The translations under genes were made by a program, and so were the position numbers. From positions 124,001 to 188,000 of the forward strand of contig NZ_JAADZV010000008.1 of assembly GCF_010645075.1 (NCBI RefSeq): a stretch of 64,000 nt of DNA. The letters are read 5' to 3'. Origin of the DNA: Flavobacterium limi. Its GTDB lineage: Bacteria; Bacteroidota; Bacteroidia; Flavobacteriales; Flavobacteriaceae. Position 1 is the first letter of the stretch. Each line of letters begins with the position of its first letter. Positions 35,860 to 45,326 of the stretch are shown in pieces. The notes below the pieces were generated by a model. It saw only the letters and a list, made by a program, of their open reading frames with translations, did not search any database and was not told the origin of the DNA.

Positions 35860-37002
35860 TTATTTTTGTCTGGACAAATTGTAGTGTCCTTCAAGATGAG
35901 CAAATCGAGCCAGTATTTCCAGCATTCCGCCATGTTCTACCAAATTATAAACACCATCTTTTGCTTCAAATAATCCCTTTTTATTTTTGTCTTCCTTCAG
36001 GACATTGTCCAGACATTTTTTAAATCCTGAAATATATTTTAAATCTTTGTTGTATTTTAAAAGATGCTGATATCCGCGTAATAAGACAGCGTTAAACCAG
36101 TAGCCGTCTCTAAATTTGTCACCTGCGTAGAAATAGTCCAAAGAACTGTCTGCTATTTTAATAGCTCTTTCCAGATATTTTTTGTCACCTGTTATTTCAT
36201 ACAAATAAACATTAGACTGGAGCATTGTTCCTGAATTATAAGAGTAAATGGTTTTTGAAATGCTTTTATCTTTTACCTTAATATTATCATAGAATAAACC
36301 TGTAGGTGTCTGCAGATTTTCATTCGTCCAATTGTATATTTTCAATGCATTATCAAGATATACTTTTTCCTTTGTCGCTTTGTACATTTTAAGTGCCACA
36401 ATAATACCAGGTCCGTTTGAACAGGTGTTTTTAGTTTCAAAATCGTTTTCCCTCCAGTATAATCCGCCTCCAAGTGCATTGTCTGAAGCTGTCATCATAA
36501 AATCATACATTGACTTTCCTAAATCAAAATAAGATTTCTTAGCGGTTCTTTCGTAGATATCTAAAGCTGTTATTCCAATCCATTGGTTATCATCGTAATA
36601 ACGCTGTCCCTGACTCAGTTTTACAATATATTCACCATAGCCAGGCTTAGACGGCGCCGGATCGTAATAAGGCTGCATGCTTTTTAATATACCATCAGTT
36701 AAATTAGCATTTTTATTTATTTTTTCGATTTCATTAGTGGCTTCAAACATTGCACAAAGTGCCCATAACCAGCTGTATTCTCTTTTATGGCCAAATTTAG
36801 TTTCTCTTTTTGCAGGATCTAAATCCACGAAATAATACCCTGAAACTCTATCATGAAAATTACTTTCGACTGCAGTATGCAGCTGTTCCATCTCACTCTT
36901 ATAGATATTTTTTTTAGAAGAACCTTTTTTTTGTGCTACTGCAAAACCCGAAAATAGTATTACCGTTACAATAAGTATTAAACTTTTTTTCCTTTTGTTC
37001 AT
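35860..37002 (-). CDS. GH76 family glycoside hydrolase (alpha-1,6-mannanase type)
   Basis: A 380-residue secreted enzyme of family GH76, whose characterised members are endo-alpha-1,6-mannanases. The signal peptide is about 1-23 (ending AVA before Q). The (alpha/alpha)6 barrel carries the two catalytic aspartates in YYDDNQW (Asp137, Asp138), with YSWLWALCAMFEA, TCSNGPGIIVALKMY and YSYNSGTMLQSNVYL as further family blocks. It forms a two-gene unit with the broken mutarotase. Its divergent neighbour is the arabinogalactan locus; an alpha-mannanase does not obviously belong there, so substrate and partnership are uncertain. Confidence 0.87.
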   Translation of the reverse strand: MNKRKKSLILIVTVILFSGFAVAQKKGSSKKNIYKSEMEQLHTAVESNFHDRVSGYYFVDLDPAKRETKFGHKREYSWLWALCAMFEATNEIEKINKNANLTDGILKSMQPYYDPAPSKPGYGEYIVKLSQGQRYYDDNQWIGITALDIYERTAKKSYFDLGKSMYDFMMTASDNALGGGLYWRENDFETKNTCSNGPGIIVALKMYKATKEKVYLDNALKIYNWTNENLQTPTGLFYDNIKVKDKSISKTIYSYNSGTMLQSNVYLYEITGDKKYLERAIKIADSSLDYFYAGDKFRDGYWFNAVLLRGYQHLLKYNKDLKYISGFKKCLDNVLKEDKNKKGLFEAKDGVYNLVEHGGMLEILARFAHLEGHYNLSRQK

Positions 37003-37449
37003 AATCTTAAATATTTACAATTATTTTATTGTTTTATATTTCGAATGATAGCTGTCAAATTCAAAATCAATTCACAAACATACTAAATCGTTTTAGTATT
37101 TAAAATTAAAATGATGTATTTGCCATTAATTTTGTAGAATAATTACTAATTTAATTATTTAGCTTTTATTATTTAATAAAATAGGTAATTCCAAACATAG
37201 TATTACAATTTTCTCTAATCAATTTTAAATAAATAGAATAAAAACAAGCATTACTCAGGAAATATTAAGCTATTATCTGTTTAATTTAACTCTGGTTAAA
37301 TGAATAATTCAATTTAGATTTTTACGTTCGTTTTGAAATTTTTGAAAAAACATGAATTTATTTTAATGTTCCTCAATTTCGTTCTTATTTAAATAATCAG
37401 GAAAACAGTTGACTCTTTGGCTTGAAAAAAACAGTTTATGTTGATATGT
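37003..37449. other. AT-rich intergenic region
   Basis: About 450 bases between divergent GH76 and GH2 genes, ahead of the locus promoter. It is strongly AT-rich; no gene, RNA or repeat was recognised. Confidence 0.4.
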
Positions 37450-37505
37450 CCCTCCTAATTTATTGTATCGCCCCTCTTAGCCATATAGCGCGTTATATAA
37501 ATTTG
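37450..37505 (+). promoter_or_regulatory. Locus promoter, copy 3 (upstream of GH2 beta-galactosidase)
   Basis: CCCTCCTAATTTATTGTATCGCCCCTC (37450-37476) is followed after 23 bases (counted from the CCCC at 37471-37474) by the -7 element TAAATTTG (37498-37505). It shares TTATTGTAT and the C-blocks with copies 1 and 2 but is two bases shorter between them, which fits recognition by the other HTCS (40950-45044). Confidence 0.6.
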
Positions 37506-37580
37506 TGAACCTGCTTTTATTTCTGAATTAGTTTATTGAAATAAAATCTGAAGTACTAAATTTTAAACCTGATTTTATAG

Positions 37581-40500
37581 ATGAAAAAAATTGTATTAGC
37601 ACTTGCTTTATTTCTGAGCCTGCAAAATAATTACGCCCAGAATAATGAATGGGAAAATCCTCAGATAATTGATCGGGGAAAAGAAGCGGGCAGAAGTTCT
37701 TTTCTTTTATTCAGTAACGAAACCGAATTAAAAGCCAACAATCCTCAAAAATCAGAGCTGTATAAGAGTCTGAATGGAAGCTGGAAATTCAATATTGTTC
37801 AAAATCCGTCTCAAAGACCAACAGATTTTTATGCAACAAATCTGAATGATACAGACTGGAAAAACATTCAGGTTCCTTCGAACTGGGAACTGCAGGGCTA
37901 TGACATTCCTATTTATACGAATATTACGTATCCCTTCCCTAAAAATCCTCCATTTATAGACGGTGATTATAATCCCGTAGCTACTTACAGACGTACTTTT
38001 ACAGTCACAGATTCATGGAAAGAAAAAGAAATCATACTTCATTTTGGTTCAATTTCTGGTTATGCCAGAGTATTTCTGAACGGAAAAGAAGTCGGAATGA
38101 CCAAAGCTTCCAAAACTCCGGCTGAGTTTAATATTACTTCTTTTTTAAAGAAAGGAGATAACTTAATTGCGGTTCAGGTATTCCGCTGGCATGACGGAAG
38201 TTATTTAGAAGATCAGGATTTCTGGAGGCTGAGCGGTATTGAACGTGACGTTTATTTGCAGGCAATGCCAAAAACGACTGTTTGGGATTATTTTGTAAAA
38301 AGCGACCTGGACAATCAATATAAAAACGGAATTTTCAATCTGGATGTCACTTTAAAATATTTCGAAAATAATAAAATCAAAAATCCTTCTGTAAAAGTAG
38401 AATTATTTGACAAAGAAGGAAAAAGAGTTTATTCTGAAAGCAAAAAGGTAAACGCTAAAGAAGAAAAAATCAGTTTTTCAGGCACGATTGAAAATGTAAA
38501 AAAATGGAATGCCGAAATGCCAAATCTGTACAGATATACCATTACATTACTGGATGATAAAGGAAAAACGCTTGAAATTGTTTCTAAAAGAACAGGCTTC
38601 AGAAAAGTAGAAATCAAAAATGCTCAATTGTTGGTTAACGGAAAAGCAGTAATGGTCAAAGGTGTCAATATTCATGAGCATGATGATGAAATCGGGCATG
38701 TTCCAAATGAAAAAACCTCCTTGAAAGATCTAAAGTTAATGAAAGAATTCAATATCAATGCCATCCGAATGAGTCATTATCCGCATGATACCCATTTATA
38801 CGATTTGTGTGATGAGTATGGTTTTTATGTTGTGGACGAAGCTAATATCGAATCACATGCAATGGGTGCCGAATGGCAAAACTGGTTCGATCAGAAAAAA
38901 CATCCTGCTTATTTACCGGAATGGGCACCAGCGCATCTGGATCGTATCAAAAGAATGTTTGCATTTGATAAAAACCATCCTTCGATTATCATTTGGTCTT
39001 TAGGAAATGAATGTGGAAACGGTCCTGTTTTCTATGATGCATACGATTGGTTAAAGCAAGTAGATGCAACACGTCCGGTTCAGTTTGAGCAGGCTGGGGA
39101 AAACAGAAATACCGATATTGTATGCCCGATGTATCCGGGAATTAAAAGCATGAAAAGTTATGCGGCTGCCGATAAAAAACGTCCGTACATTATGTGTGAA
39201 TATGCACACGCAATGGGAAACAGCGGCGGAAATTTTCAGGAATACTGGGATATTATCAATAGCAGCAAACACATGCAGGGAGGATTTATCTGGGATTGGG
39301 TGGATCAGGGGATTAAAACCAAAAATGCAGAAGGAAAAACGTTTTGGGCTTACGGTGGTGATTTAGGGGCTGATAAACTTCAAAATGACGAAAATGGCTG
39401 TGCAGACGGCGTTATATTTTCAAACAGAACCCCTAAACCGGCTTTGTATGAAATTAAAAAGGTATATCAAAACATTCAATTTCAGTTCAGTAACGGGTCT
39501 GATTTAACGGTAACCAATCATTATAATTTTACCAATCTTTCTGATTATACTTTTAAATGGGAATTGATTAAAAATGGAGTAAAATCAAAATCAGGCGAAT
39601 TTAATGTAGTAGCTGCCCCTCAAGAAAGTAAAAAGATGGTTTTGGATTTAGGAGCAATTGATGATAGTTCAGAATATTTTTTAAATGTTTACGCAGCTTC
39701 GAAATACGATGCGCCTTTGGTTGCCAAAGGGCATGAATTTGGCAGAGAACAGTTTGCAATAGGAAAAGGTTCCTGGTTTAAAAATATTGACGTTGCAAAA
39801 AGTACATCAAAACTGAAACATAGCGTTAAAGCAAATGTACTTTCTTTTGAAACAGAGAACATTACCGGAGAGTTTGATTTGATAAAAGGTGAAATCCTGA
39901 AATACAATCTGAAAAATGCTGATAATGCTATTTTTACCCATTTCCCAACACCTTATTTCTGGCGTGCCCCAACCGATAATGATTTTGGAAGCAATATGCA
40001 GGATAAATTAGTAATCTGGAAAGAAGCATCAAAAAATCCAACCGTTGTAAGTGTCAATTTGGAAAAAAATACTTCAGAAGGCTTACATGTAAAAGTGGCT
40101 TACAAATTAGCTGGCGTTGAAGTTCCTTACACTGTAAATTATCTGATTCAGAACGATGGTTCGATAAAAGTAACTGCTGCGATTGATATGAACGGAAAAG
40201 AATTGCCTGAAATCCCTCGTTTCGGAATGCGTTCAAAGTTAAATGGTTCTTATGATAATCTGAACTATTACGGAAGAGGACCATGGGAAAATTACTCTGA
40301 CAGAAATTCCGCTTCGTTTATTGGTGAATATTCAGACAAAGTGATCAATCAATATACAAGCCATTATATACGTCCTCAGGAAGGTGGTTATAAAACAGAT
40401 GTCCGCTGGCTGACTTTAAAAAATAACAAAGGTCAGGGTATAAAAATCGAAGGATTGCAGACTCTTGGGTTTAGTGCGCTGAATATTTCAACAGAAGATT

Positions 40501-40697
40501 TAGATCCGGGCAAAACGAAGGCTCAGCGCCATCCGTCTGATCTGGATTTAGATTCGAAAGAAGCAGTGTATCTGCACTTAGATTACAAACAAAGAGGCTT
40601 AGGCGGTGATGACAGCTGGGGACGTTTGCCTCATGATCCATACCGTTTACTGGATAAGCAATACAGTTATTCGTATGTAATTTCATTAATCAAATAA
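37581..40697 (+). CDS. GH2 beta-galactosidase (LacZ-like)
   Basis: A 1038-residue secreted or periplasmic beta-galactosidase. The signal peptide is about 1-19 (ending YA before Q). Domains follow the LacZ plan: sugar-binding (about 45-225), Ig-like (about 230-340), TIM barrel (about 345-630), and the C-terminal small-chain domain (about 750-1035). The acid/base is Glu477 in SLGNECGNG and the nucleophile is Glu540 in CEYAHAMGNS. It would release galactose from arabinogalactan oligosaccharides. It heads the second locus behind its own motif-bearing promoter, and a strong terminator follows. Confidence 0.93.
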   Translation: MKKIVLALALFLSLQNNYAQNNEWENPQIIDRGKEAGRSSFLLFSNETELKANNPQKSELYKSLNGSWKFNIVQNPSQRPTDFYATNLNDTDWKNIQVPSNWELQGYDIPIYTNITYPFPKNPPFIDGDYNPVATYRRTFTVTDSWKEKEIILHFGSISGYARVFLNGKEVGMTKASKTPAEFNITSFLKKGDNLIAVQVFRWHDGSYLEDQDFWRLSGIERDVYLQAMPKTTVWDYFVKSDLDNQYKNGIFNLDVTLKYFENNKIKNPSVKVELFDKEGKRVYSESKKVNAKEEKISFSGTIENVKKWNAEMPNLYRYTITLLDDKGKTLEIVSKRTGFRKVEIKNAQLLVNGKAVMVKGVNIHEHDDEIGHVPNEKTSLKDLKLMKEFNINAIRMSHYPHDTHLYDLCDEYGFYVVDEANIESHAMGAEWQNWFDQKKHPAYLPEWAPAHLDRIKRMFAFDKNHPSIIIWSLGNECGNGPVFYDAYDWLKQVDATRPVQFEQAGENRNTDIVCPMYPGIKSMKSYAAADKKRPYIMCEYAHAMGNSGGNFQEYWDIINSSKHMQGGFIWDWVDQGIKTKNAEGKTFWAYGGDLGADKLQNDENGCADGVIFSNRTPKPALYEIKKVYQNIQFQFSNGSDLTVTNHYNFTNLSDYTFKWELIKNGVKSKSGEFNVVAAPQESKKMVLDLGAIDDSSEYFLNVYAASKYDAPLVAKGHEFGREQFAIGKGSWFKNIDVAKSTSKLKHSVKANVLSFETENITGEFDLIKGEILKYNLKNADNAIFTHFPTPYFWRAPTDNDFGSNMQDKLVIWKEASKNPTVVSVNLEKNTSEGLHVKVAYKLAGVEVPYTVNYLIQNDGSIKVTAAIDMNGKELPEIPRFGMRSKLNGSYDNLNYYGRGPWENYSDRNSASFIGEYSDKVINQYTSHYIRPQEGGYKTDVRWLTLKNNKGQGIKIEGLQTLGFSALNISTEDLDPGKTKAQRHPSDLDLDSKEAVYLHLDYKQRGLGGDDSWGRLPHDPYRLLDKQYSYSYVISLIK

Positions 40698-40730
40698 TTT
40701 GACGTTTTTGTTTATGTTTGTGTGGAAAGA

Positions 40731-40760
40731 AAACCTATGATTTACTCATAGGTTTTTCTG
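40731..40760 (+). terminator. Intrinsic terminator after GH2 gene
   Basis: AAACCTATGA (40731-40740) pairs perfectly with TCATAGGTTT (40746-40755), followed by TTCT. Confidence 0.85.
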
Positions 40761-40811
40761 ATTTTTTAGTTTTATCAATACTATTTTATTGTTGAAGGTA
40801 ATTTAAATCGG

Positions 40812-40837
40812 TGTCAGGCTGAGCGGAGACGAAGCCC
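40812..40837. repeat. Half copy of an interspersed palindromic repeat
   Basis: TGTCAGGCTGAGCGGAGACG and the following AAGCCC match the left arm of the full palindrome at 46604-46667 with only a few differences. The right arm is missing or degenerate here. Confidence 0.6.
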
Positions 40838-40949
40838 TTCAAAGTTAAATAGCCTTCAAATAAGATTATCCTTAGAGAACACGAATGAACTCAGCATGTC
40901 ATTCGTTATGTAAAAATGAGTTATATTTAGCTTTAAATACCCTAATGTT

Positions 40950-43900
40950 TTGAAAAATAAAACTCTTCTGTTTTTAATGATTTTAGTTTGCTTTATGGCT
41001 AATTCACAGGCTGTAAAAACTGCTATTCCAAAATACGGACAGGAAAAATATGATATTGGCTATATCGGAATCAAAAACGGGCTTGCTAATAATGCTGTAA
41101 CTTCAGTCTACAAAGACAAACGGGGATTAATGTGGTTCGGAACTTACGACGGAATCAGCAGGTATGACGGTTATAATTTTTTGAGTTTCAGAAACGAACC
41201 TAATGATACCAATTCGTTAGTTAATAACAGGATTGTAAGTATTTGCGGCACTCAAAATGAAATCTGGATTGGCACTAAAGGAGGTATCAGTGTTTACGAT
41301 TATCTGCGAAATAAGTTTACTACTAAAAGTTACATAAACGCTAAAAATTCTCAAATTGAAGTGATTGATTTTGTAGTCAACCAAATCAGGGATTTTAAAT
41401 CCAAAATGTATATCGGGACTGCAGGAAAGGGGTTGCTTTATTATGGAGGAAATGAAGAAAAAATTATTCAGGTTCCGCTTTATGCAAAAGGAAAACTGCT
41501 CTGGGATTATCATGTGCAGGAAATGGATTTTGACCCATCCGGTAAATTGTGGTGCTCTGTTGCCGGTGTTGGACTTGTTACGATGGATGCATCCGCGAAA
41601 AAGCTATCAGTAGTTTTTCCGGTTACTTTAGGCAGTGGCTGTCTTTTATATGATAAATTTTCAAATATTTGGGTAGGGGCTGATCAGGGATTGCTAAAAT
41701 ACAATGTCAAAAATAAAACACATCAGCTTTATAAAAATCAGGAGATTCAGTATCCTGTTTCAGATTTGATGTGCAAGCCGGATGCAAAAGAATTGTGGAT
41801 CGCTACAAATGGTAACGGTGTTGTAAAATACAATTATGCTACTGATACTTTTTCTTTGCTAAACTCAGATCTGAATGAAGAAAAACTCAATAGCAATGCA
41901 ATTTCATCCTTATTCAGGGATAATACAAACCGCGTCTGGATTGGAACTTTACGTGGAGGAGTTAATATCATTGAACAAAGAAAAAGCCCTTTTACGACAG
42001 TTTCAAAAAATGAAGAAATAAAAAACACACTTCCAAGTGATTTTATCCTTTCATTATCAGAACAGGATAATGAAAATCTCTGGATTGGAACAGATGGTGG
42101 CGGCGTAAGTTTATGGAACAGAAGGAGTAATTCATTTACCAATTATTCTTATGATGCAAATAATCCAAATTCGTTATCGAATAATTTCGTTACAGCCATC
42201 CTAAAAGATACTAAAGGAACGTGGTTTGGAACTTACGGAGGAGGAGTTTGTCTGTTCAATTCCCAGACCCGAAACTTTAAAAAATACAATCTTTTTAATC
42301 CTAAACTGAATGGGAATCAAAAGAATATCTGGGTGCTTTATCGAAGTAAAAATAACATTTTATGGGCAGTTTCTCCGGATGAGGAAGGATTGTACCGATA
42401 TAATGAAGCAGCTGATCATTTTGATTTTGTGGATGCAGGAATCAGAGGAATCATTTCGATGACAGAAGATAAAAATGGTAATCTTTGGATCGGGAATTTT
42501 TCAAAATTGTACCAGCTCAATCTAAAAACGATGAAACGCAAAGAGATTGATGTAAAATATCCGGTGCGTTCGATTATTTCACATTCTGATACAAAAATGC
42601 TCGTAGGTACTGAAGGCGGAGGCTTGATGCTTTTTAATCCAAAGACTTTTAAGAGCCAGTTTTTGACTCAGAGAAATAAACTTCCCAATAATTCTGTTTT
42701 AAATATTGTTCAGGATAATAAAGAAACCTATTGGTGCAGCACCTATAACGGATTGTTTGTATACAATGCAACGAGCGGAAAAATAACAAGTTATCATGAT
42801 GCTGACGGACTTCAAAGTAACCAGTTTAATTATAATGCTGCACTGAAACTTTCTACTGGCGAAATTGTATTTGGCGGAATAAAAGGTTTTAATATTATCA
42901 ATACCAAAATAACGAACCAGAATCACGACTTCCCAAAGCTTATTATAACTTCCATAAAAGTAAATAATAAGCTTTTTGATCAATCGGGTTTTTCTGCTTT
43001 CGGAATTGATAAATTAAAATTGCCTTATGACGAATCGATGCTCAATATCGAATTTGCGGCATTAGAATACAGTCTGCCTGAAAAAATATCCTATGCTTAT
43101 TTTTTAGAAGGATGGGATTCGCAATGGCATTATGTGGATAATATTCGGAATGCAAATTATTCCAGAATAACAGAAGGTGATTATGTACTCAAAATTAAAT
43201 CTACAAATGCAGAGGGAATCTGGAATACAAAATCCATTTCATTGCCCGTTACCATATTACCGCCATGGTACAGAAGCGGTTTTGCTTATTTCGTTTATTT
43301 TCTCCTCATCGGATTGATTATTTATGTAGTGGATAAATACCAACGCCAACAGGAAAAACTGAAATACGAAGTCAGGCTTTCTCAGGATCTGGCGAAGCAG
43401 GAAAAAGAACTGAATGAAAAGAAATTAACGTTTTTTACTAATATTTCGCATGAATTCAGGTCGCCTTTAACCATGATTATTAATCCGTTAAAGGAAATAA
43501 TCTACGGTACAGACCAGCAGATAGATCCGGCTGCCATAGAAATGGTCTACAGCAATTCGAGAAGACTATTGAGTCTGGTGGATCAGCTGCTTCTTTTCAG
43601 AAAAACCGAAACCGAAACCGGAAAGCTCAAAATTGGTCAGATTGATATTGTAGAGCTTTGCAAAGAAGTTTTTAGCTGTTTTGTACAGCATGCCAAAACA
43701 AAAAAGATTGATTACAGTTTTAGTATTTCTGAAGAAAAAGTACTGGTTTATGTAGATCGGGAAAAGATTGAGATGGCGCTTTTTAATTTAATTTCGAATG
43801 CTTTAAAATTTACCGAAAAAGAAAATGGTGCCGTTACGATTAATTTACGATGTTCAGAAAATGAGGTTGTCATCAATGTTACCGATAATGGAGAAGGCGT

Positions 43901-45044
43901 TTCGGATGATGATAAGGAGAAAATTTTCAATCTGTTCTATCAGTCCAATAAAAACATCAGAAATAACCGAAAAGGATTCGGAATTGGTCTTTATCTGGTA
44001 AAACAATTTATCACGCAGCATCACGGAAGTGTAAGTTGTCGTGATAATGAAAATGGAGGATCTGTTTTTGAAATTAAATTATTACTCGGAAAACAGCATT
44101 TTGGAGATGTCGAAATTCGTGAAGATTTAAGTGACAGAACCTTATTTTTAGAAGAAGCTTTAGAAGATACCACAGTGCAGGAAAATGTACTGAAAACTGT
44201 TGAAGAGCCTGACAATGTGAAAGATTTAGTTAAAGATGCAAAAAGCATTTTGGTGGTTGATGACAATGTGCAGATAAGAAATTATTTAAAAAAGATTTTA
44301 AGTCTAAAATATCATATTACAGTCGCAGAAAATGCAGAAGCTGCTTTAGCCGTAATAAAAAAAGTAATGCCCGATTTGATTATTTCTGATGTGGTTATGG
44401 GAGAAATGAATGGGGTAGCTTTTTGCAAGCATATCAAGTCTGATGAGGAGCTAAAGCATATCCCCGTAATTTTACTCACAGGAGGAACTTCAGAAGATGT
44501 AAAGCTAAAAGGTGCCGAAGTAGGTGCAGATGATTACATTACAAAACCATTTGATAACGACTATTTATTAGCCCGAATCAGCGGAATATTTGCCAGACGT
44601 GACAGCGAACAGAACTACCTGCTTAATTCAGTAACAAAAAAATCGACAAGTTTAAAGCTGTCTGATGAGGACAAAAAACTAATCGATAAAATTGTAGATA
44701 TCATTGATGCGAATCTGGATGTGGAGAATTTTAATGTAAATGATTTGTCAGAACATTTAGGAATGAGTTATTCTTTGGTTTATAAAAAAATCAAGAAAAT
44801 TACTGGAAAATCAGTTTCTGAGTTCACCCGAAATGTCCGATTACGAAAAGTAGCCACATTATTAATTACCACAGATTTACAGATCAGTGAAGCGGCTTCC
44901 ATTGCCGGTTTTGGTGATATTAAATATTTCAGGAAACATTTTCAGCAGTTTTATAATTTAAATCCTTCGGAATTTAAGAAGAAATATCAAAACGTAAAGG
45001 ATAATAAATATATTTTAAATGAAAGTTTCTGGAAATCGACTTGA
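40950..45044 (+). CDS. Hybrid two-component system regulator (HTCS), likely for the arabinogalactan locus
   Basis: A 1364-residue sensor-regulator. Signal peptide about 1-19; reg_prop propellers about 30-690 (GLMWFGTYDGISRYDG, NLWIGTDGGGVSLW); Y_Y_Y domain about 690-770; membrane helix about 775-797 (FAYFVYFLLIGLIIYVV); HisKA with His834 in ISHEFRSPL; HATPase with NLISNALKFTE and GIGLYLV; receiver with Asp1147 in SDVVMGEMNG; AraC-type HTH about 1240-1350. The only suitable start is a TTG at 40950; the ATG five bases upstream is out of frame and stops at once. It lies inside the second locus and probably activates the promoters at 37450 and 48194 in response to arabinogalactan oligosaccharides. 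Confidence 0.93.
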   Translation: MKNKTLLFLMILVCFMANSQAVKTAIPKYGQEKYDIGYIGIKNGLANNAVTSVYKDKRGLMWFGTYDGISRYDGYNFLSFRNEPNDTNSLVNNRIVSICGTQNEIWIGTKGGISVYDYLRNKFTTKSYINAKNSQIEVIDFVVNQIRDFKSKMYIGTAGKGLLYYGGNEEKIIQVPLYAKGKLLWDYHVQEMDFDPSGKLWCSVAGVGLVTMDASAKKLSVVFPVTLGSGCLLYDKFSNIWVGADQGLLKYNVKNKTHQLYKNQEIQYPVSDLMCKPDAKELWIATNGNGVVKYNYATDTFSLLNSDLNEEKLNSNAISSLFRDNTNRVWIGTLRGGVNIIEQRKSPFTTVSKNEEIKNTLPSDFILSLSEQDNENLWIGTDGGGVSLWNRRSNSFTNYSYDANNPNSLSNNFVTAILKDTKGTWFGTYGGGVCLFNSQTRNFKKYNLFNPKLNGNQKNIWVLYRSKNNILWAVSPDEEGLYRYNEAADHFDFVDAGIRGIISMTEDKNGNLWIGNFSKLYQLNLKTMKRKEIDVKYPVRSIISHSDTKMLVGTEGGGLMLFNPKTFKSQFLTQRNKLPNNSVLNIVQDNKETYWCSTYNGLFVYNATSGKITSYHDADGLQSNQFNYNAALKLSTGEIVFGGIKGFNIINTKITNQNHDFPKLIITSIKVNNKLFDQSGFSAFGIDKLKLPYDESMLNIEFAALEYSLPEKISYAYFLEGWDSQWHYVDNIRNANYSRITEGDYVLKIKSTNAEGIWNTKSISLPVTILPPWYRSGFAYFVYFLLIGLIIYVVDKYQRQQEKLKYEVRLSQDLAKQEKELNEKKLTFFTNISHEFRSPLTMIINPLKEIIYGTDQQIDPAAIEMVYSNSRRLLSLVDQLLLFRKTETETGKLKIGQIDIVELCKEVFSCFVQHAKTKKIDYSFSISEEKVLVYVDREKIEMALFNLISNALKFTEKENGAVTINLRCSENEVVINVTDNGEGVSDDDKEKIFNLFYQSNKNIRNNRKGFGIGLYLVKQFITQHHGSVSCRDNENGGSVFEIKLLLGKQHFGDVEIREDLSDRTLFLEEALEDTTVQENVLKTVEEPDNVKDLVKDAKSILVVDDNVQIRNYLKKILSLKYHITVAENAEAALAVIKKVMPDLIISDVVMGEMNGVAFCKHIKSDEELKHIPVILLTGGTSEDVKLKGAEVGADDYITKPFDNDYLLARISGIFARRDSEQNYLLNSVTKKSTSLKLSDEDKKLIDKIVDIIDANLDVENFNVNDLSEHLGMSYSLVYKKIKKITGKSVSEFTRNVRLRKVATLLITTDLQISEAASIAGFGDIKYFRKHFQQFYNLNPSEFKKKYQNVKDNKYILNESFWKST

Positions 45045-45100
45045 TTTTAAATTTATTGTCAGGCTTAGCTGAAATGTCATTAAGTTTAGAAATTCGCATT

Positions 45101-45243
45101 CGTCACTTCGAGTGATTTTTAATCATAATGCGATAGCTTTAGGATTAAAAATTGTATCGAGAAGCTTTTTGATACTAAGGTTCTCGATATATTTTGTTAA
45201 AAAAAAACTATCGCATTTTTTTAACAAAACACTCGAACTGACG
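45101..45243. repeat. 143-bp nested palindromic repeat
   Basis: An outer arm of 36 bases (45101-45136, CGTCACTTCGAGTG... to GCGATAG) matches the reverse complement of 45208-45243 at most positions. Inside is a perfect 9-bp pair TATCGAGAA (45155-45163) / TTCTCGATA (45181-45189). It shares CGTCA-TTCGAGTG and TATCGAGAA with the element at 13753-13847. An apparent 68-codon frame over it is a by-product of the repeat. Confidence 0.75.
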
Positions 45244-45326
45244 GAAAAAAGAATTGAGTATTTTCAAAAAAAGCGAAGAACTTTATATAATGAATTAAAA
45301 CAATGGTTAATAAAATAAAAAGACAT

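Noticed and set aside
45112..45318. Open frame of 68 codons
   Set aside because: It lies over the nested palindrome at 45101-45243 and has the biased composition of the repeat; no protein family is suggested.
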